A DNA stretch of 64,000 nt from Caulobacter sp. (lineage in GTDB: Bacteria; Pseudomonadota; Alphaproteobacteria; Caulobacterales; Caulobacteraceae). The position numbers were made by a program, and so were the translations under genes. The stretch covers positions 372,001-436,000 of the forward strand of contig JAGHZU010000001.1 in the NCBI GenBank assembly GCA_017745235.1, in the 5' to 3' direction. Under the pieces are notes generated by a model. It was given only the letters and a program-made list of their open reading frames with translations. It ran no database searches and had not been told where the DNA came from. Of this stretch, positions 1 to 8,539 are shown one piece after another; the first letter of the stretch is position 1; every line of letters begins with the position of its first letter.

Positions 1-16
1 GGCGAACATAGTCAAG

Positions 17-43
17 CTTGAGGTCATAAATTGTGACCTCAAG
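17..43. promoter_or_regulatory. Inverted repeat upstream of the ORF6N remnant, operator-like
   Basis: A perfect 10-bp inverted repeat (CTTGAGGTCA and TGACCTCAAG, 7-nt spacer) ends nine bases before the ATG at 52. The symmetry and position suggest an operator for an autoregulatory phage-type repressor or antirepressor. A related 27-bp sequence lies inside the gene at 269-295. The upstream promoter is outside the window. Confidence 0.5.
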
Positions 44-51
44 GGACGGCC

Positions 52-419
52 ATGACCGGCGATCTCCTTTCCATGCCCGCGCATCTTGGCGGCCAGGCGC
101 CGTCGGTGTTCGAAATCCGAGGCCTGCCGGTGATCCTCGATGCGGATCTGGCCCGACGGTTCCCCGACTGTTCGATGTGGAAACAAGGCGGCTGAACCAG
201 CAGGTGCGTCGCAACGCCGCCAAGTTCGAGGGCTTCGCCTTCCAGCTTATCACGGAAGAAGCGGCCGACTTGAGATCACAGATTGTGATGTCAAATTCTC
301 GTCACGGCGGCGCCCGCCATCGCCCCTACGTCTTCACCGAGCACGGCGTGGTCATGGCCGCCACGGTCCTGCAGTCCGAGCAGGCCGTCGCCGCCTCCCG
401 CTTCATAATCAAGCAGGGC
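52..419 (+). pseudogene. ORF6N-domain antirepressor remnant, frameshifted and truncated
   Basis: The frame from ATG 52 encodes the ORF6N start (VFEIRGLPVILDADLAR) and then stops near 195. The rest of the domain (LFDVETRRLNQQVRRN, LRSQIV, YVFTEHGVVMAA, QAVAASRFI) continues in another frame from about 165. The break is explained by an 11-bp insertion at 154-164 that resembles the next nine bases (8 of 9 identical), that is, an imperfect tandem duplication; removing it restores DLARLFDVET. The reading frame then runs into the antisense of argS at 420, so the C-terminal half is missing. ORF6N proteins are usually phage or mobile-element antirepressors. This looks like a dead remnant beside a core gene. 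Confidence 0.75.
269..295. promoter_or_regulatory. Internal near-palindrome matching the upstream operator-like repeat
   Basis: This stretch matches 17-43 at 21 of 27 positions and is itself a near-perfect inverted repeat (TTGAGATCA and TGATGTCAA, 7-nt spacer, one mismatch). It encodes the conserved LRSQIV peptide of the ORF6N domain. It could be a second operator or a coincidence of codon constraint. Confidence 0.35.
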
Positions 420-2261
420 CTACATCCGCTCGGGCGCTTCGATGCCCAGCAGGTTCAGCGCCAGCTCCAGCTGCTTCAGCGTTGTCTCCGCCAGCGTCAG
501 GCGCGAGGCGCGGACGGCCTCGTCGTCGGCGCTCAGGATCGGGCAGGCCGCGTAGAACTTCGAGAAGGTCTGGGCCAGCTTGTAGGCGTGCTCGGCGATG
601 AAGTTGGGAGCCTTCTTGTCGTAGGCCTCCGACAGCGCGCCCTCGAAGGCGTCCAGCAGCAGGGTCAGGTCGCGCTCGGCCGGTTCGGCCACCACGACGG
701 GACCCGAGACCGCCTTCTGCTCGGCGGCCTTGCGCAGGATGCTCTTGATGCGCACCGACTGGTACAGCAGGTACGGCCCGGTCTTGCCTTCGAAGCTGGT
801 GAAGCGGTCCAGGTCGAAGACGTAGGAGGTGCCGCGGAAGTTCTGAAGATCGGCGAACTTCAGGGCCGCGATGCCCACCTTGTGGGCGGTGTCCTCGAAC
901 GCCTCGTCCGACAGCTCCGCGCCCAGGCCAGCCTCGCGCAGGCGCTCCCGGGCCTTCTCGCGGGCCATCTCGATCAGGTCGTGCAGCTTCAGGACGCCGC
1001 CGGCGCGGGTCTTGAAGGGCTTGCCGTCCTGGCCGTTCATGGTGCCGAAGCCGATGTGCTCCAGCCCGCCCGGCGTGGCGTAGCCGGCCAGGTAGGCGGC
1101 GCGGAACACCTGCTCGAAGTGGTCGGCCTGCCGCTGGTCGACGGCGTAGAGGATCAGGTGCGGGTCGAACGACTTGCGACGGTCCAGGATGGTGGCCAGG
1201 TCCGTCGTGCCGTACATGGCCGAGCCTTCGGACGAGACGACCAGCAGCGGGTCGGGGCTCTCGACCTCGACCACCGTGCCGTCGGCCAGCTTCTTCTTCT
1301 TGGTCTCGCCGGGACGGGCCACGCGGACGATCCGCGCGCCCTGGTCGTCGACCAGCAGGCCCTTGTCCTCCAGCTGGCGGACCATCGGGGCGATCAGGTC
1401 CTGCACGTCGCTCTCGCCCTTCCACAGGTCGAAGTCGACGCCCAGGGCGTGGAACTCGCGCTCCAGGGCCACGCGGCTGATGTTGACGAAGTGGCGCCAC
1501 AGCAGGCGGTAGCCGAAGCGGCCGTTCTGCAGTTCGGCGGTGGCCTTGCGGGCCCGCTCCTTGAACTCGGCGTCCTCCTTCTGGCGCGCCGAGGCGGCGG
1601 GATAGATGCGATCCAGGTCCGCCAGCGTCACGCGCTGGGCGAACTCGGCCATCACCTTGTCCTCGTCGGCCTTGGAGAAGTCGCGCGGGGCCTCGACCAG
1701 GCGCTCGAGCAGGGCGCGGATGAAGGCGTCCTCCTCCATGATGGCGCTGATCAGCAGGCCCATCTGGAAGCCCCAGTCGCCGAAGTGGGCGTCGCCCACC
1801 ACGTCGTCGCCGCGGAAGCGGTACAGGCGCTTGACCGACTCGCCGATGATCGAGGCCCGCAGGTGGCCCACGTGCATCGGCTTGGCCACGTTGGGACCGG
1901 CATAGTCGACCAGCACCCGGCGCGGATTGGGCAGGGGCTCGGCCCCGGCGCGCGGATCGGCGGCGATCTCGTTGGCGCGGGCGGCCAGGGCGTCGCTGGA
2001 GACGCGCATGTTGATGAAGCCGACGCCCGCGATCTCGACCGAGGCCAGGCGCGGGTCGGTCTTCAGGATGTCGACCACCTGCACGGCGATCTCGCGCGGA
2101 TTGCGCTTGGCGCTCTTGGCGGCCGCGAGGGCGCCGTTGCACTGGAAGTCGGCCAGGTCGGGCCGGTCGGACGCCGTGACGCGCCCGAATTCGGGAGGCA
2201 GTCCGGCGGCCTGGAAGGCGGCCGCGGCCGCCTCGCTCAGGGACCGCTTCAAATCACTCAT
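420..2261 (-). CDS. argS: Arginyl-tRNA synthetase
   Basis: Charges tRNA-Arg with arginine in the cytoplasm and is essential. The 613 residues match the family length. An ArgRS-type N-terminal additional domain covers about residues 1-105. The class I signature HVGH is at 130-133 within [17 protein letters not shown], followed by the Rossmann core, and the DALR anticodon-binding helical domain fills the C-terminus, ending [10 protein letters not shown]. The ATG overlaps the stop of the upstream secreted-protein gene as ATGA, so the two are translationally coupled. The stop abuts the ORF6N remnant. Confidence 0.97.
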   Translation of the reverse strand: MSDLKRSLSEAAAAAFQAAGLPPEFGRVTASDRPDLADFQCNGALAAAKSAKRNPREIAVQVVDILKTDPRLASVEIAGVGFINMRVSSDALAARANEIAADPRAGAEPLPNPRRVLVDYAGPNVAKPMHVGHLRASIIGESVKRLYRFRGDDVVGDAHFGDWGFQMGLLISAIMEEDAFIRALLERLVEAPRDFSKADEDKVMAEFAQRVTLADLDRIYPAASARQKEDAEFKERARKATAELQNGRFGYRLLWRHFVNISRVALEREFHALGVDFDLWKGESDVQDLIAPMVRQLEDKGLLVDDQGARIVRVARPGETKKKKLADGTVVEVESPDPLLVVSSEGSAMYGTTDLATILDRRKSFDPHLILYAVDQRQADHFEQVFRAAYLAGYATPGGLEHIGFGTMNGQDGKPFKTRAGGVLKLHDLIEMAREKARERLREAGLGAELSDEAFEDTAHKVGIAALKFADLQNFRGTSYVFDLDRFTSFEGKTGPYLLYQSVRIKSILRKAAEQKAVSGPVVVAEPAERDLTLLLDAFEGALSEAYDKKAPNFIAEHAYKLAQTFSKFYAACPILSADDEAVRASRLTLAETTLKQLELALNLLGIEAPERM

Positions 2262-2965
2262 TGCTTGGTCTGGGTCTGGGTCTGCTGGCCTTGGGCCTGT
2301 TGCGTCTGGCCGGCGTTGACGCGGAAGCGCTTGCCGTCACGGTTGAAGGCGGCCATTTCCGGGGTCACGTCGAAGCCAACCAGGACTTCGAAATTGCTGC
2401 CGCTGACCTTTTCGTCGGCGCGCGGGATGGTGATGGTCTTCAGGTCCTCGGTCGCATAGACGCGATCCTGGCCGGGGGCGAACTTCACCGGCAGGTCGAA
2501 ATATTCCTTGGCCAGGACGTCCTTGTTCCGCTCGGTCACCGCGACCCAGTAGCGATAGGTCTTCTGGTCGCCGGTCGCCTGCGGGCCGCGGCCCAGCTGG
2601 AACAGGATCTCCACCTGCATCTTGATCGGCTCGTCGCTCTTGTAGGCGCAGCCGGAAGCCAGGCTCTGGATTTCGCCGGTGAAGGCGGTCTGGGCGGCCG
2701 ATTCCTTGCCTTCCTTGAACTCGACGTAGCGGCTGGCGTCGTACAGCACCTTCACATAGGGGCACGGGCCGGCGTTGCGCAGCTGGGCCAGCGGGGCCTT
2801 GGGCTGGTTCCACTCGTCGTCGCGCTTCTTCTTCTTGGCCGCGGAGTCGTCGTCGCCGCCGCCCTGGCCGGGACGTCCGCCCTGCTGGGCGTGAACGGTC
2901 GTCGCCGTGGCGGCGATCGAGAGGGCCATCAGGGCGCTGAGGGCGGCAGAGAGCGTGCGGCGCAT
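2258..2965 (-). CDS. Secreted conserved protein, function unknown
   Basis: 235 residues with a signal peptide (about 1-26, cut after VHA), so probably periplasmic. A charged Gln/Gly/Asp/Lys-rich segment follows (about 27-50). The globular core has two Cys ([18 protein letters not shown] and ASGCAYKSD) that could form a disulfide, and the tail after RFRVNAGQ is Gln/Thr-rich. I do not recognise a named domain. It is the first gene of a two-gene operon with argS (ATGA overlap). It may be an alphaproteobacterial family tied to argS by position only. Confidence 0.85.
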   Translation of the reverse strand: MRRTLSAALSALMALSIAATATTVHAQQGGRPGQGGGDDDSAAKKKKRDDEWNQPKAPLAQLRNAGPCPYVKVLYDASRYVEFKEGKESAAQTAFTGEIQSLASGCAYKSDEPIKMQVEILFQLGRGPQATGDQKTYRYWVAVTERNKDVLAKEYFDLPVKFAPGQDRVYATEDLKTITIPRADEKVSGSNFEVLVGFDVTPEMAAFNRDGKRFRVNAGQTQQAQGQQTQTQTKQ

Positions 2966-3110
2966 GAAACGTCCGGTTCGAAAGAAGGCCAGTAAGGGAG
3001 TTCCCCACCAGCGTCATGGAGCCTGATAAAGGCATATGCGTGACGTCGCAATGCGCAGTAGGCCTCGCGCCCCGCTGGCGCGAAGCCCGCCGAACCCTTA
3101 GTTTGGCGCC

Positions 3111-4082
3111 ATGAACGCGCACTCGCCGATCCGCCCCTCCGACCGCCGCCCGCTCCGCCTCGCCCTGGCCAGCCCGCGCGGCTTCTGCGCCGGGGTCGAC
3201 CGCGCGATCCAGATCGTCGAGCGCACGATCGAGAAGTTCGGTGCGCCGGTCTATGTGCGTCACGAGATCGTCCACAACCGCCACGTGGTCGACCGGCTCA
3301 AGGCCCTGGGCGCCGTGTTCATCGAGGAGCTGGAGCAGGCGCCCGACGATCGCCCGGTGGTGTTCTCCGCCCACGGCGTGCCCAAGAGCGTGCCGGCCGA
3401 GGCCAAGGCCCGCGAGATGATCTATCTCGACGCCACCTGCCCGCTGGTCTCCAAGGTCCACGTCGAGGCCCAGAAGCATTTCGACGCCGGCCGCGAGATC
3501 GTGCTGATCGGCCATGCGGGCCACCCCGAGGTCGTGGGCACCATGGGCCAGTTGCCCGAAGGCACGGTGACCCTGATCGAGGACATCGAGGACGCCCGCG
3601 CCTGGGTCCCGAAGGACCCGTCCAACGTCGCCTTCCTGACCCAGACCACCCTGTCGGTCGACGACACCGCCGAGATGGTGGCCACGCTGAAGGAACGCTT
3701 CCCCGGCATCGCCGCGCCCCACAAGGAAGACATCTGCTACGCCACCACCAACCGCCAGGACGCGGTGAAGCTGCTGGCGCAGGCCTCGGAGCTGGTGCTG
3801 GTGGTGGGCTCGCGCAACTCGTCCAATTCCGTGCGCCTGAAGGAAGTGGCCAAGCGCGCCGGCGCTCGCGACGCCCAGCTGATCGACGACGCCTCGGGCC
3901 TGGACTGGGCGTGGTTCGAGGGCGTCGAGACCGTGGGCCTGACCGCCGGGGCCTCCGCGCCGGAGGACCTGGTCCAGGGCGTCATCGACGCCATGGCCAC
4001 CCGCTTCGACATCATCGTCGAGGAACTGGTCGAGGCCCGCGAGACCGTCACCTTCAAGCTGCCGCGCCTGCTGACGACCTGA
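3111..4082 (+). CDS. ispH: 4-hydroxy-3-methylbut-2-enyl diphosphate reductase
   Basis: Last step of the MEP pathway: reduces HMBPP to isopentenyl and dimethylallyl diphosphate with a [4Fe-4S] cluster. The 323 residues carry the three cluster cysteines at C26 ([11 protein letters not shown]), C110 (DATCPLV) and C209 ([10 protein letters not shown]). Substrate-site histidines are in [12 protein letters not shown] and SAHGVPKSV. It is divergent from the argS operon across a 145-bp gap and probably monocistronic. Confidence 0.96.
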   Translation: MNAHSPIRPSDRRPLRLALASPRGFCAGVDRAIQIVERTIEKFGAPVYVRHEIVHNRHVVDRLKALGAVFIEELEQAPDDRPVVFSAHGVPKSVPAEAKAREMIYLDATCPLVSKVHVEAQKHFDAGREIVLIGHAGHPEVVGTMGQLPEGTVTLIEDIEDARAWVPKDPSNVAFLTQTTLSVDDTAEMVATLKERFPGIAAPHKEDICYATTNRQDAVKLLAQASELVLVVGSRNSSNSVRLKEVAKRAGARDAQLIDDASGLDWAWFEGVETVGLTAGASAPEDLVQGVIDAMATRFDIIVEELVEARETVTFKLPRLLTT

Positions 4083-4085
4083 GGC

Positions 4086-4339
4086 CTATTCGACCCGCGA
4101 ACGCAGCCAGTCGGTCAGGGCGGGTATGTCGCGTTCGCCCCGCGCTACGCCGAGCATGGCCTCGGTGGCGTCGTCGTCCGCGGCGGTCAGGCGAAGCCCA
4201 TTGTCCTCCAGGAACAGGCCCAGCGCCGAGTTCAGAAGCCCCTCATCGCGAACGCCAGGCCCCCCGTGGCGCGGAGGATTTCTTCGTGGAGCCTGACGAG
4301 CAGGCCCTGGTCCATCCAGAGCGGCTCGGGCGCGGCCAC
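4086..4339 (-). pseudogene. Death-on-curing (Doc/Fic) toxin, internally deleted and frameshifted
   Basis: Directly after the antitoxin stop a GTG opens a frame with a Doc N-terminus (PLWMDQGLLVRLHEEIL, ATGGLA). A one-base shift at GGL(A)/GVRDEGLLNSAL then ends it prematurely. In the restored frame LLNSAL joins straight to a Doc C-terminus (LFLEDNGLRLTA, then DATEAMLGVARGE and LTDWLRSRVE). Family members normally have about 45 residues between these parts, including the catalytic HxFxDGNKR motif. That whole segment is absent, so the toxin cannot be active as an AMP/phosphotransferase. Confidence 0.75.
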
Positions 4340-4561
4340 CTATTTGGCCAGAGCTTCGAACGTCTTGCGGTAGCGCTCCAGGAAGGCCTTGCCTCGCTCG
4401 AAACGTTCGTCCGGATTCGCTTGCTTGGAGAGGCTGATCTTGTCGCCTTCGGCCGTGACTTCGAAGACGTCACCGTTCTGAGCGGAGAAGAGGGCACGAG
4501 CCTCCTCATCCAGCACGAACACCACCTCGTCATCCCGTTCTTCGACTCTGAGCGCGACCAT
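4340..4561 (-). CDS. AbrB/MazE-like antitoxin of a Doc-type module
   Basis: 73 residues: MVALRVEERDDEVVFVLDEE resembles a SpoVT/AbrB swapped-hairpin DNA-binding domain, with a C-terminal toxin-binding tail (FERGKAFLERYRKTFEALAK). The start at 4561 is preferred because AAGGAGG lies six bases upstream; a longer GTG start at 4576 would place that ribosome site inside the gene. It is intact while the toxin downstream is destroyed, so it may survive as an autoregulator or an anti-addiction gene. Confidence 0.75.
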   Translation of the reverse strand: MVALRVEERDDEVVFVLDEEARALFSAQNGDVFEVTAEGDKISLSKQANPDERFERGKAFLERYRKTFEALAK

Positions 4562-4653
4562 GAGCGCCTCCTTCACCAGAAGCCTATCATATTCCCAATC
4601 GACGAACAGGAGCGCCTCTTGACCGCCAGCGCGCGCTCCCGCATCCCCGCGCC

Positions 4654-5616
4654 ATGGCCGTCTATACCGATATCACCGACCAAGAGCTCGCCGCCTTCCT
4701 GGCCGACTACGACGTGGGCCAGGCCCTGGCGTTCAAGGGCATCGCCGAAGGCGTGGAGAACTCCAACTTCCTGCTGGAGACCGAGACCGGCCGGTTCATC
4801 CTGACGGTCTACGAGCGTCGGGCCAAGCCCGAGGACCTGCCCTACTTCCTGGACCTGCTGACCTGGCTGGCCGATCGCGGCTATCCCAGCGCCAAGCCGA
4901 TCGCCGATCGCTCGGGCGCCACGCTGAAGACCATCCGCGGCAAGCCTGCCGCCATGGTCGAGTTCCTGCCGGGCCTTTCGGCGCGCCGCCCCACCGTCGC
5001 CCACTGCCGCGAGGCGGGCGAGGGGCTGGCCTGGCTGCACCTGGCCGGCGAGGGCTATCCCGGCCGCCGCGCCAACGACCTGGGCCAGCCGTACTGGTCG
5101 CCGCTGTTCGCCAAGCACCGCAAGGCCGCCGAGGACCTCAAGCCCGGCCTGGCCGCCACCATCGACCAGGACCTGGCCGAGCTGGCCCTGGCCTGGCCGC
5201 GCAACCTGCCCGCCGGCGTCATCCACGCCGACTACTTCCCCGACAACGTCTTCTTCCGGCCCGACGGCAAGTTCGCCGCCGCGATCGACTTCTACTTCGC
5301 CTGCGACGACGCCTACGCCTACGACGTCGCCGTGACCCTGAACGCCTGGTGCTTCGAGCCCGACGGCAGCTTCAACGTCACCGCCGCCCGCGCCCTGCTG
5401 GCCGGCTACGAGCGCCGCCGCCCGCTGAGCCCGGCCGAGCGCGAGGCCATTCCGATCCTGGCGCGGGGCGCGGCCATGCGCTTCTTCCTGACCCGCCTGG
5501 CCGACTGGGGCTCCACCCCCGCCGGGGCCCTGATCAAGCCGAAGGACCCGCTGGAGTACGAGCGCAAGCTGGCCGTCCACCGCGAGGGCCTGTCGCTGTT
5601 CGGGACCGGCGCGTGA
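4654..5616 (+). CDS. thrB: Homoserine kinase, choline-kinase-fold type
   Basis: Phosphorylates L-homoserine in threonine synthesis. The 320 residues follow the alphaproteobacterial ThrB family (APH/choline-kinase fold, not the GHMP type): N-terminal [11 protein letters not shown] nucleotide loop, the catalytic Brenner motif HADYFPDN at 191-198 and the metal-binding Asp212 in [11 protein letters not shown]. The stop overlaps the GTG of rnhA by 4 bp, so the two are co-translated. Confidence 0.93.
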   Translation: MAVYTDITDQELAAFLADYDVGQALAFKGIAEGVENSNFLLETETGRFILTVYERRAKPEDLPYFLDLLTWLADRGYPSAKPIADRSGATLKTIRGKPAAMVEFLPGLSARRPTVAHCREAGEGLAWLHLAGEGYPGRRANDLGQPYWSPLFAKHRKAAEDLKPGLAATIDQDLAELALAWPRNLPAGVIHADYFPDNVFFRPDGKFAAAIDFYFACDDAYAYDVAVTLNAWCFEPDGSFNVTAARALLAGYERRRPLSPAEREAIPILARGAAMRFFLTRLADWGSTPAGALIKPKDPLEYERKLAVHREGLSLFGTGA

Positions 5617-6062
5617 CCCCAAGGCTCGTGATCTACACCGACGGCGCCTGCCGGGGTAACCCCGGCCCCGGCGGCTGGGGCGCCCTGCTGATGTACGGCG
5701 ACAAGAAGAAGGAAATCTGCGGCGGCGAGCTGGAGACGACCAACAACCGCATGGAGCTGATGGCCGCCATCCAGGCGCTTGAGACGCTCAACCGCCCCAC
5801 CAAGGCCGAGCTGCATACCGACAGCCAGTACGTGATGAAGGGCGTCACCCAGTGGATCCACGGCTGGAAGGCCAAGGGCTGGAAGACCGCCGACAAGAGC
5901 CCGGTCAAGAACGTCGACCTCTGGCAGCGCCTGGACGCCGCCCGCGCCCGTCACGAGGTGGACTGGCGCTGGGTCAAGGGCCACGCCGGCCACGTGCATA
6001 ACGAGCGCGCCGACGAACTGGCCCGCCTGGGCATGCTGCAGGCGCTGAAGGCGGCGAAGTAG
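5613..6062 (+). CDS. rnhA: Ribonuclease HI
   Basis: Degrades the RNA strand of RNA-DNA hybrids. With the GTG start at 5613 (overlapping the thrB stop as GTGA) the protein has 149 residues, and the catalytic set falls at D10 ([16 protein letters not shown]), E48 (NNRMELMAA), D70 (HTDSQYV) and D134 (ERADELAR), the same numbering as in E. coli. His in VKGHAGH is also present. The thrB-rnhA arrangement is common in alphaproteobacteria. Confidence 0.95.
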   Translation: MTPRLVIYTDGACRGNPGPGGWGALLMYGDKKKEICGGELETTNNRMELMAAIQALETLNRPTKAELHTDSQYVMKGVTQWIHGWKAKGWKTADKSPVKNVDLWQRLDAARARHEVDWRWVKGHAGHVHNERADELARLGMLQALKAAK

Positions 6063-6070
6063 CCGGGCGC

Positions 6071-6490
6071 TCAGGCGGCCAGCGCGCCCGGCTCGCCGCC
6101 CGTCGCGAAGGGCAGGCCCTCGTCGGCCCAGCCGGTGACGCCGCCGATCATCAGCTTCACCGGCCGGCCCAGGCGCGCCAGCTTCAGGGCCGCGCGGTCC
6201 GCGCCGTTGCAGTGGGGACCGGCGCAATAGACCACGAACAGGGTGTCGTCCGGCCAGGCGGCCATGCGCGCGGCGTCGATCTCGGCGTGGCGCAGGTGGA
6301 TCGCGCCCGGCACGTGGCGACGGGCGTAGGCCTCCGGCGAGCCCACCACGTGCAGCAGCACGAAATCGACCTCGCCGGCCTTCATGGCCCCGGCCACGTC
6401 GGCGCAGTCGGTCTCCAGCGCCAGGCGGCGGGCGAAATGCTCGGCGGCCAGGGCGGACGGGGCGGCGGGGATCTGGGAAACGAAGCTCAT
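6071..6490 (-). CDS. Single-domain rhodanese-like protein
   Basis: 139 residues. A rhodanese fold covers about 25-135, with the loop VYCAGPHCNGAD carrying the likely persulfide cysteine, then LMIGGVTGWADEGLPFA typical of the C-terminal helix region. LHVVGSPEAYARRHVPGAIHL is the substrate-side motif. Likely a cytoplasmic sulfurtransferase. It is divergent from the DJ-1/AraC regulator with a 70-bp gap, a pairing consistent with control by that regulator. Confidence 0.87.
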   Translation of the reverse strand: MSFVSQIPAAPSALAAEHFARRLALETDCADVAGAMKAGEVDFVLLHVVGSPEAYARRHVPGAIHLRHAEIDAARMAAWPDDTLFVVYCAGPHCNGADRAALKLARLGRPVKLMIGGVTGWADEGLPFATGGEPGALAA

Positions 6491-6560
6491 GGCGCTCTCC
6501 TCTTCGGTGAGGCGAGACTTGCCTGACGACGGCTCGGCGCGTTAGCTGGCACGATCGACA

Positions 6561-7568
6561 ATGAGCGTAAAGATCATGCCAAAGCAGTCCGCCCCGCCCC
6601 GGCTCGCCAACCGCAAGGTCGTGGTGCTGGCCTATGACGGCCTGTGTACGTTCGAGTTCGGGGTGGCGGTCGAACTGTTCGGCCTGCCCCGCCCCGAAAT
6701 GGACGGCGACTGGTACGACTTCGCGGTCGCCGCCGTCGAGCCCGGTCCCCTGCGCGGCCTGGGCGGGGTCCAGGTGGTCGCCGACGGCGGGCTGGAACTG
6801 GTCGAGGCCGCCGGCGCCGTCGTCGTCCCCGGCTGGCGCGGCGCCGACCAGCCTGTGCCGCAGCCGCTGATCGCGGCCCTGCGCGCCGCGCACGCCCGGG
6901 GCGCGCGGGTCATGTCGATCTGCTCGGGCGTCTTCGTCCTGGCCGCCGCGGGCCTGCTGGCGGGTCGCCGGGCCACCACGCACTGGCGCTATGTCGACCG
7001 CCTGCGCGCCCTCTACCCCGACATCGAGGTCCAGCCCGACGTGCTCTATGTCGACGAGGGCGATGTGCTGACCTCGGCCGGCAGCGCCGCGGGGCTGGAC
7101 CTGGGCCTGCACCTGGCGCGGCGCGACTTCGGGCCCGAGGCCGCCAACAGCGTGGCCCGTCGCCTGGTCATCCCGCCCCATCGCGATGGCGGCCAGGCCC
7201 AGTTCATTCCCCGCCCCGTCCCCGCCGCCCACGAGGCCTCGCGCCTGTCGCCGGTGCTGGACCGCATGCGCGCCGACCTTGCCGGCGAACATACCGTGGC
7301 CAGCCTCTCGGCCATGGCCGGCATGAGCCAGCGCACCTTCCTGCGCCGGTTCGAGGCCGCCACCGGCCAGACCCCGGCCCGCTGGCTGCTGGCCGAGCGC
7401 CTGGCTCGAGCGCGGGAGCTGCTGGAGACCACCGCGGCCGGCGTCGAGGACATCGCCCGGGCGGTCGGCTTCGGCGCCCCCGCCTTGCGCCACCACTTCC
7501 GCAATGCGCTCTCGACCACGCCCCAGGCCTATCGCGCCCGGTTCGCGGTCCCAGCCGCCCGAGCCTGA
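6561..7568 (+). CDS. GlxA/FtrA-type regulator with DJ-1/PfpI and AraC domains
   Basis: 335 residues. Residues about 18-190 form a DJ-1/PfpI-like amidotransferase-fold domain; the nucleophile elbow SICSGVFVLAAAGLL keeps the cysteine. Residues about 230-330 carry two AraC helix-turn-helix units (SLSAMAGMSQRTFLRRFEA and IARAVGFGAPALRHHF). The family usually acts as a transcriptional activator. The divergent rhodanese gene is the obvious candidate target. Nothing distinctive is seen in the following 220 bp. Confidence 0.9.
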   Translation: MSVKIMPKQSAPPRLANRKVVVLAYDGLCTFEFGVAVELFGLPRPEMDGDWYDFAVAAVEPGPLRGLGGVQVVADGGLELVEAAGAVVVPGWRGADQPVPQPLIAALRAAHARGARVMSICSGVFVLAAAGLLAGRRATTHWRYVDRLRALYPDIEVQPDVLYVDEGDVLTSAGSAAGLDLGLHLARRDFGPEAANSVARRLVIPPHRDGGQAQFIPRPVPAAHEASRLSPVLDRMRADLAGEHTVASLSAMAGMSQRTFLRRFEAATGQTPARWLLAERLARARELLETTAAGVEDIARAVGFGAPALRHHFRNALSTTPQAYRARFAVPAARA

Positions 7569-7788
7569 GCGTCGCCGGCGCAACAGACTGCACGAACCGC
7601 AACGAACCCGCCGCGAAATGGTCAAGGTCGCGCCGTTGCGCCGCCGGCTTCGCGTTCCAATATCCACTTCGACGCGGGAGCGAGCCGGTCCCAGCCCCCC
7701 TTCCGGCCCCGACGTCCCAAGGTGCAGCGTCCGCGCCCCTCCCCCCCCCAAGGCGCGGGCGCTGCGTACCGTCTGTCTCCGGAACGCC

Positions 7789-8406
7789 CTACTCCGTCAG
7801 CAGCCGCCACCAGCTGAGCGCCAGCGCGTCCAGCAGCGGATCCAGCGGCGCGGAGGCCCGCTGCACGACGATCACGTAGGACAGCCGCTCGAACTGCACC
7901 ATCTGCATCAGCATGCGCGTCCGCGCCGCCGGCCGCTCGCCCTCGCCGAACCGGCCCAGATAGTTGGGCATGGCGTCGATGAAGAGGTTGATGAAGCGCA
8001 GGTAGTCGTCAGCCAGCTGCGGGTCTGCGACGTTCGCCTCGGTGGCCACGGCCAGCAGGTTGCGCCGCTCGTCGGTCTGCTCGGCCATGTGCTCGACCAG
8101 CCAGGCCCGCACGTCGTCCACAGTCGGACGCTCCAGGGCGTCCAGCGCCGCGAACATCGCCTGGATGTTGGGCGCCAGCCGGTCGCCGATGGCGTTGGCC
8201 ACGTCCTCCTTGCTGCGGAAGTGCAGGTAGAAGGTGGCGCGGTTGGCTCCGGCCTCGGCGGCGATCTGCTCGACCGTCACGGCGCGAAAGCCCCGGCGGG
8301 CGAACAGCGCCACCGCCGCGTCGACCAGCCGCTCGCGCGTCAGGGCCCGCTGCGCCTCGCGCAGGCCGCCCGTCCTTTCCGTCTTCACCGCCCCAGTCCT
8401 GGCCAT
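7789..8406 (-). CDS. TetR-family repressor of the P450 operon
   Basis: The N-terminal TetR helix-turn-helix is clear (RERLVDAAVALFARRGFRAVTVEQIAAEAG, then RATFYLHFRSKEDVANAI). The C-terminal ligand domain is unassigned. The ATG at 8406 gives 205 residues; an in-frame ATG at 8421 is also possible. The gene is divergent from the P450 operon, and a 14-bp palindrome lies between them. Confidence 0.9.
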   Translation of the reverse strand: MARTGAVKTERTGGLREAQRALTRERLVDAAVALFARRGFRAVTVEQIAAEAGANRATFYLHFRSKEDVANAIGDRLAPNIQAMFAALDALERPTVDDVRAWLVEHMAEQTDERRNLLAVATEANVADPQLADDYLRFINLFIDAMPNYLGRFGEGERPAARTRMLMQMVQFERLSYVIVVQRASAPLDPLLDALALSWWRLLTE

Positions 8407-8445
8407 GGCCCTGATTGCCACAGACGCCGGACCGACACCAGTCGA

Positions 8446-8464
8446 TTGACACGACAGATGTCGT
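8446..8464 (+). promoter_or_regulatory. Promoter -35 with overlapping TetR-type operator
   Basis: TTGACA at 8446-8451 is a consensus -35. It overlaps the inverted repeat ACGACA-GA-TGTCGT (8451-8464). A weak -10 candidate (ACTACT) lies 17 bases further on. The site is in the divergent region between the TetR gene and the P450 gene, where binding would block transcription of the operon. Confidence 0.5.
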
Positions 8465-8539
8465 CTGAACTACTTCCCACGGCCACGCGGCGGCAAGTCC
8501 GCGGGCCCAGGGACGAAACACCAGAAGGACCGCCGAGAC

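Noticed and set aside
33..2459. Very long plus-strand open frame over argS
   Set aside because: Antisense shadow of argS in GC-rich DNA. Only its first part (to about 419) has ORF6N similarity.
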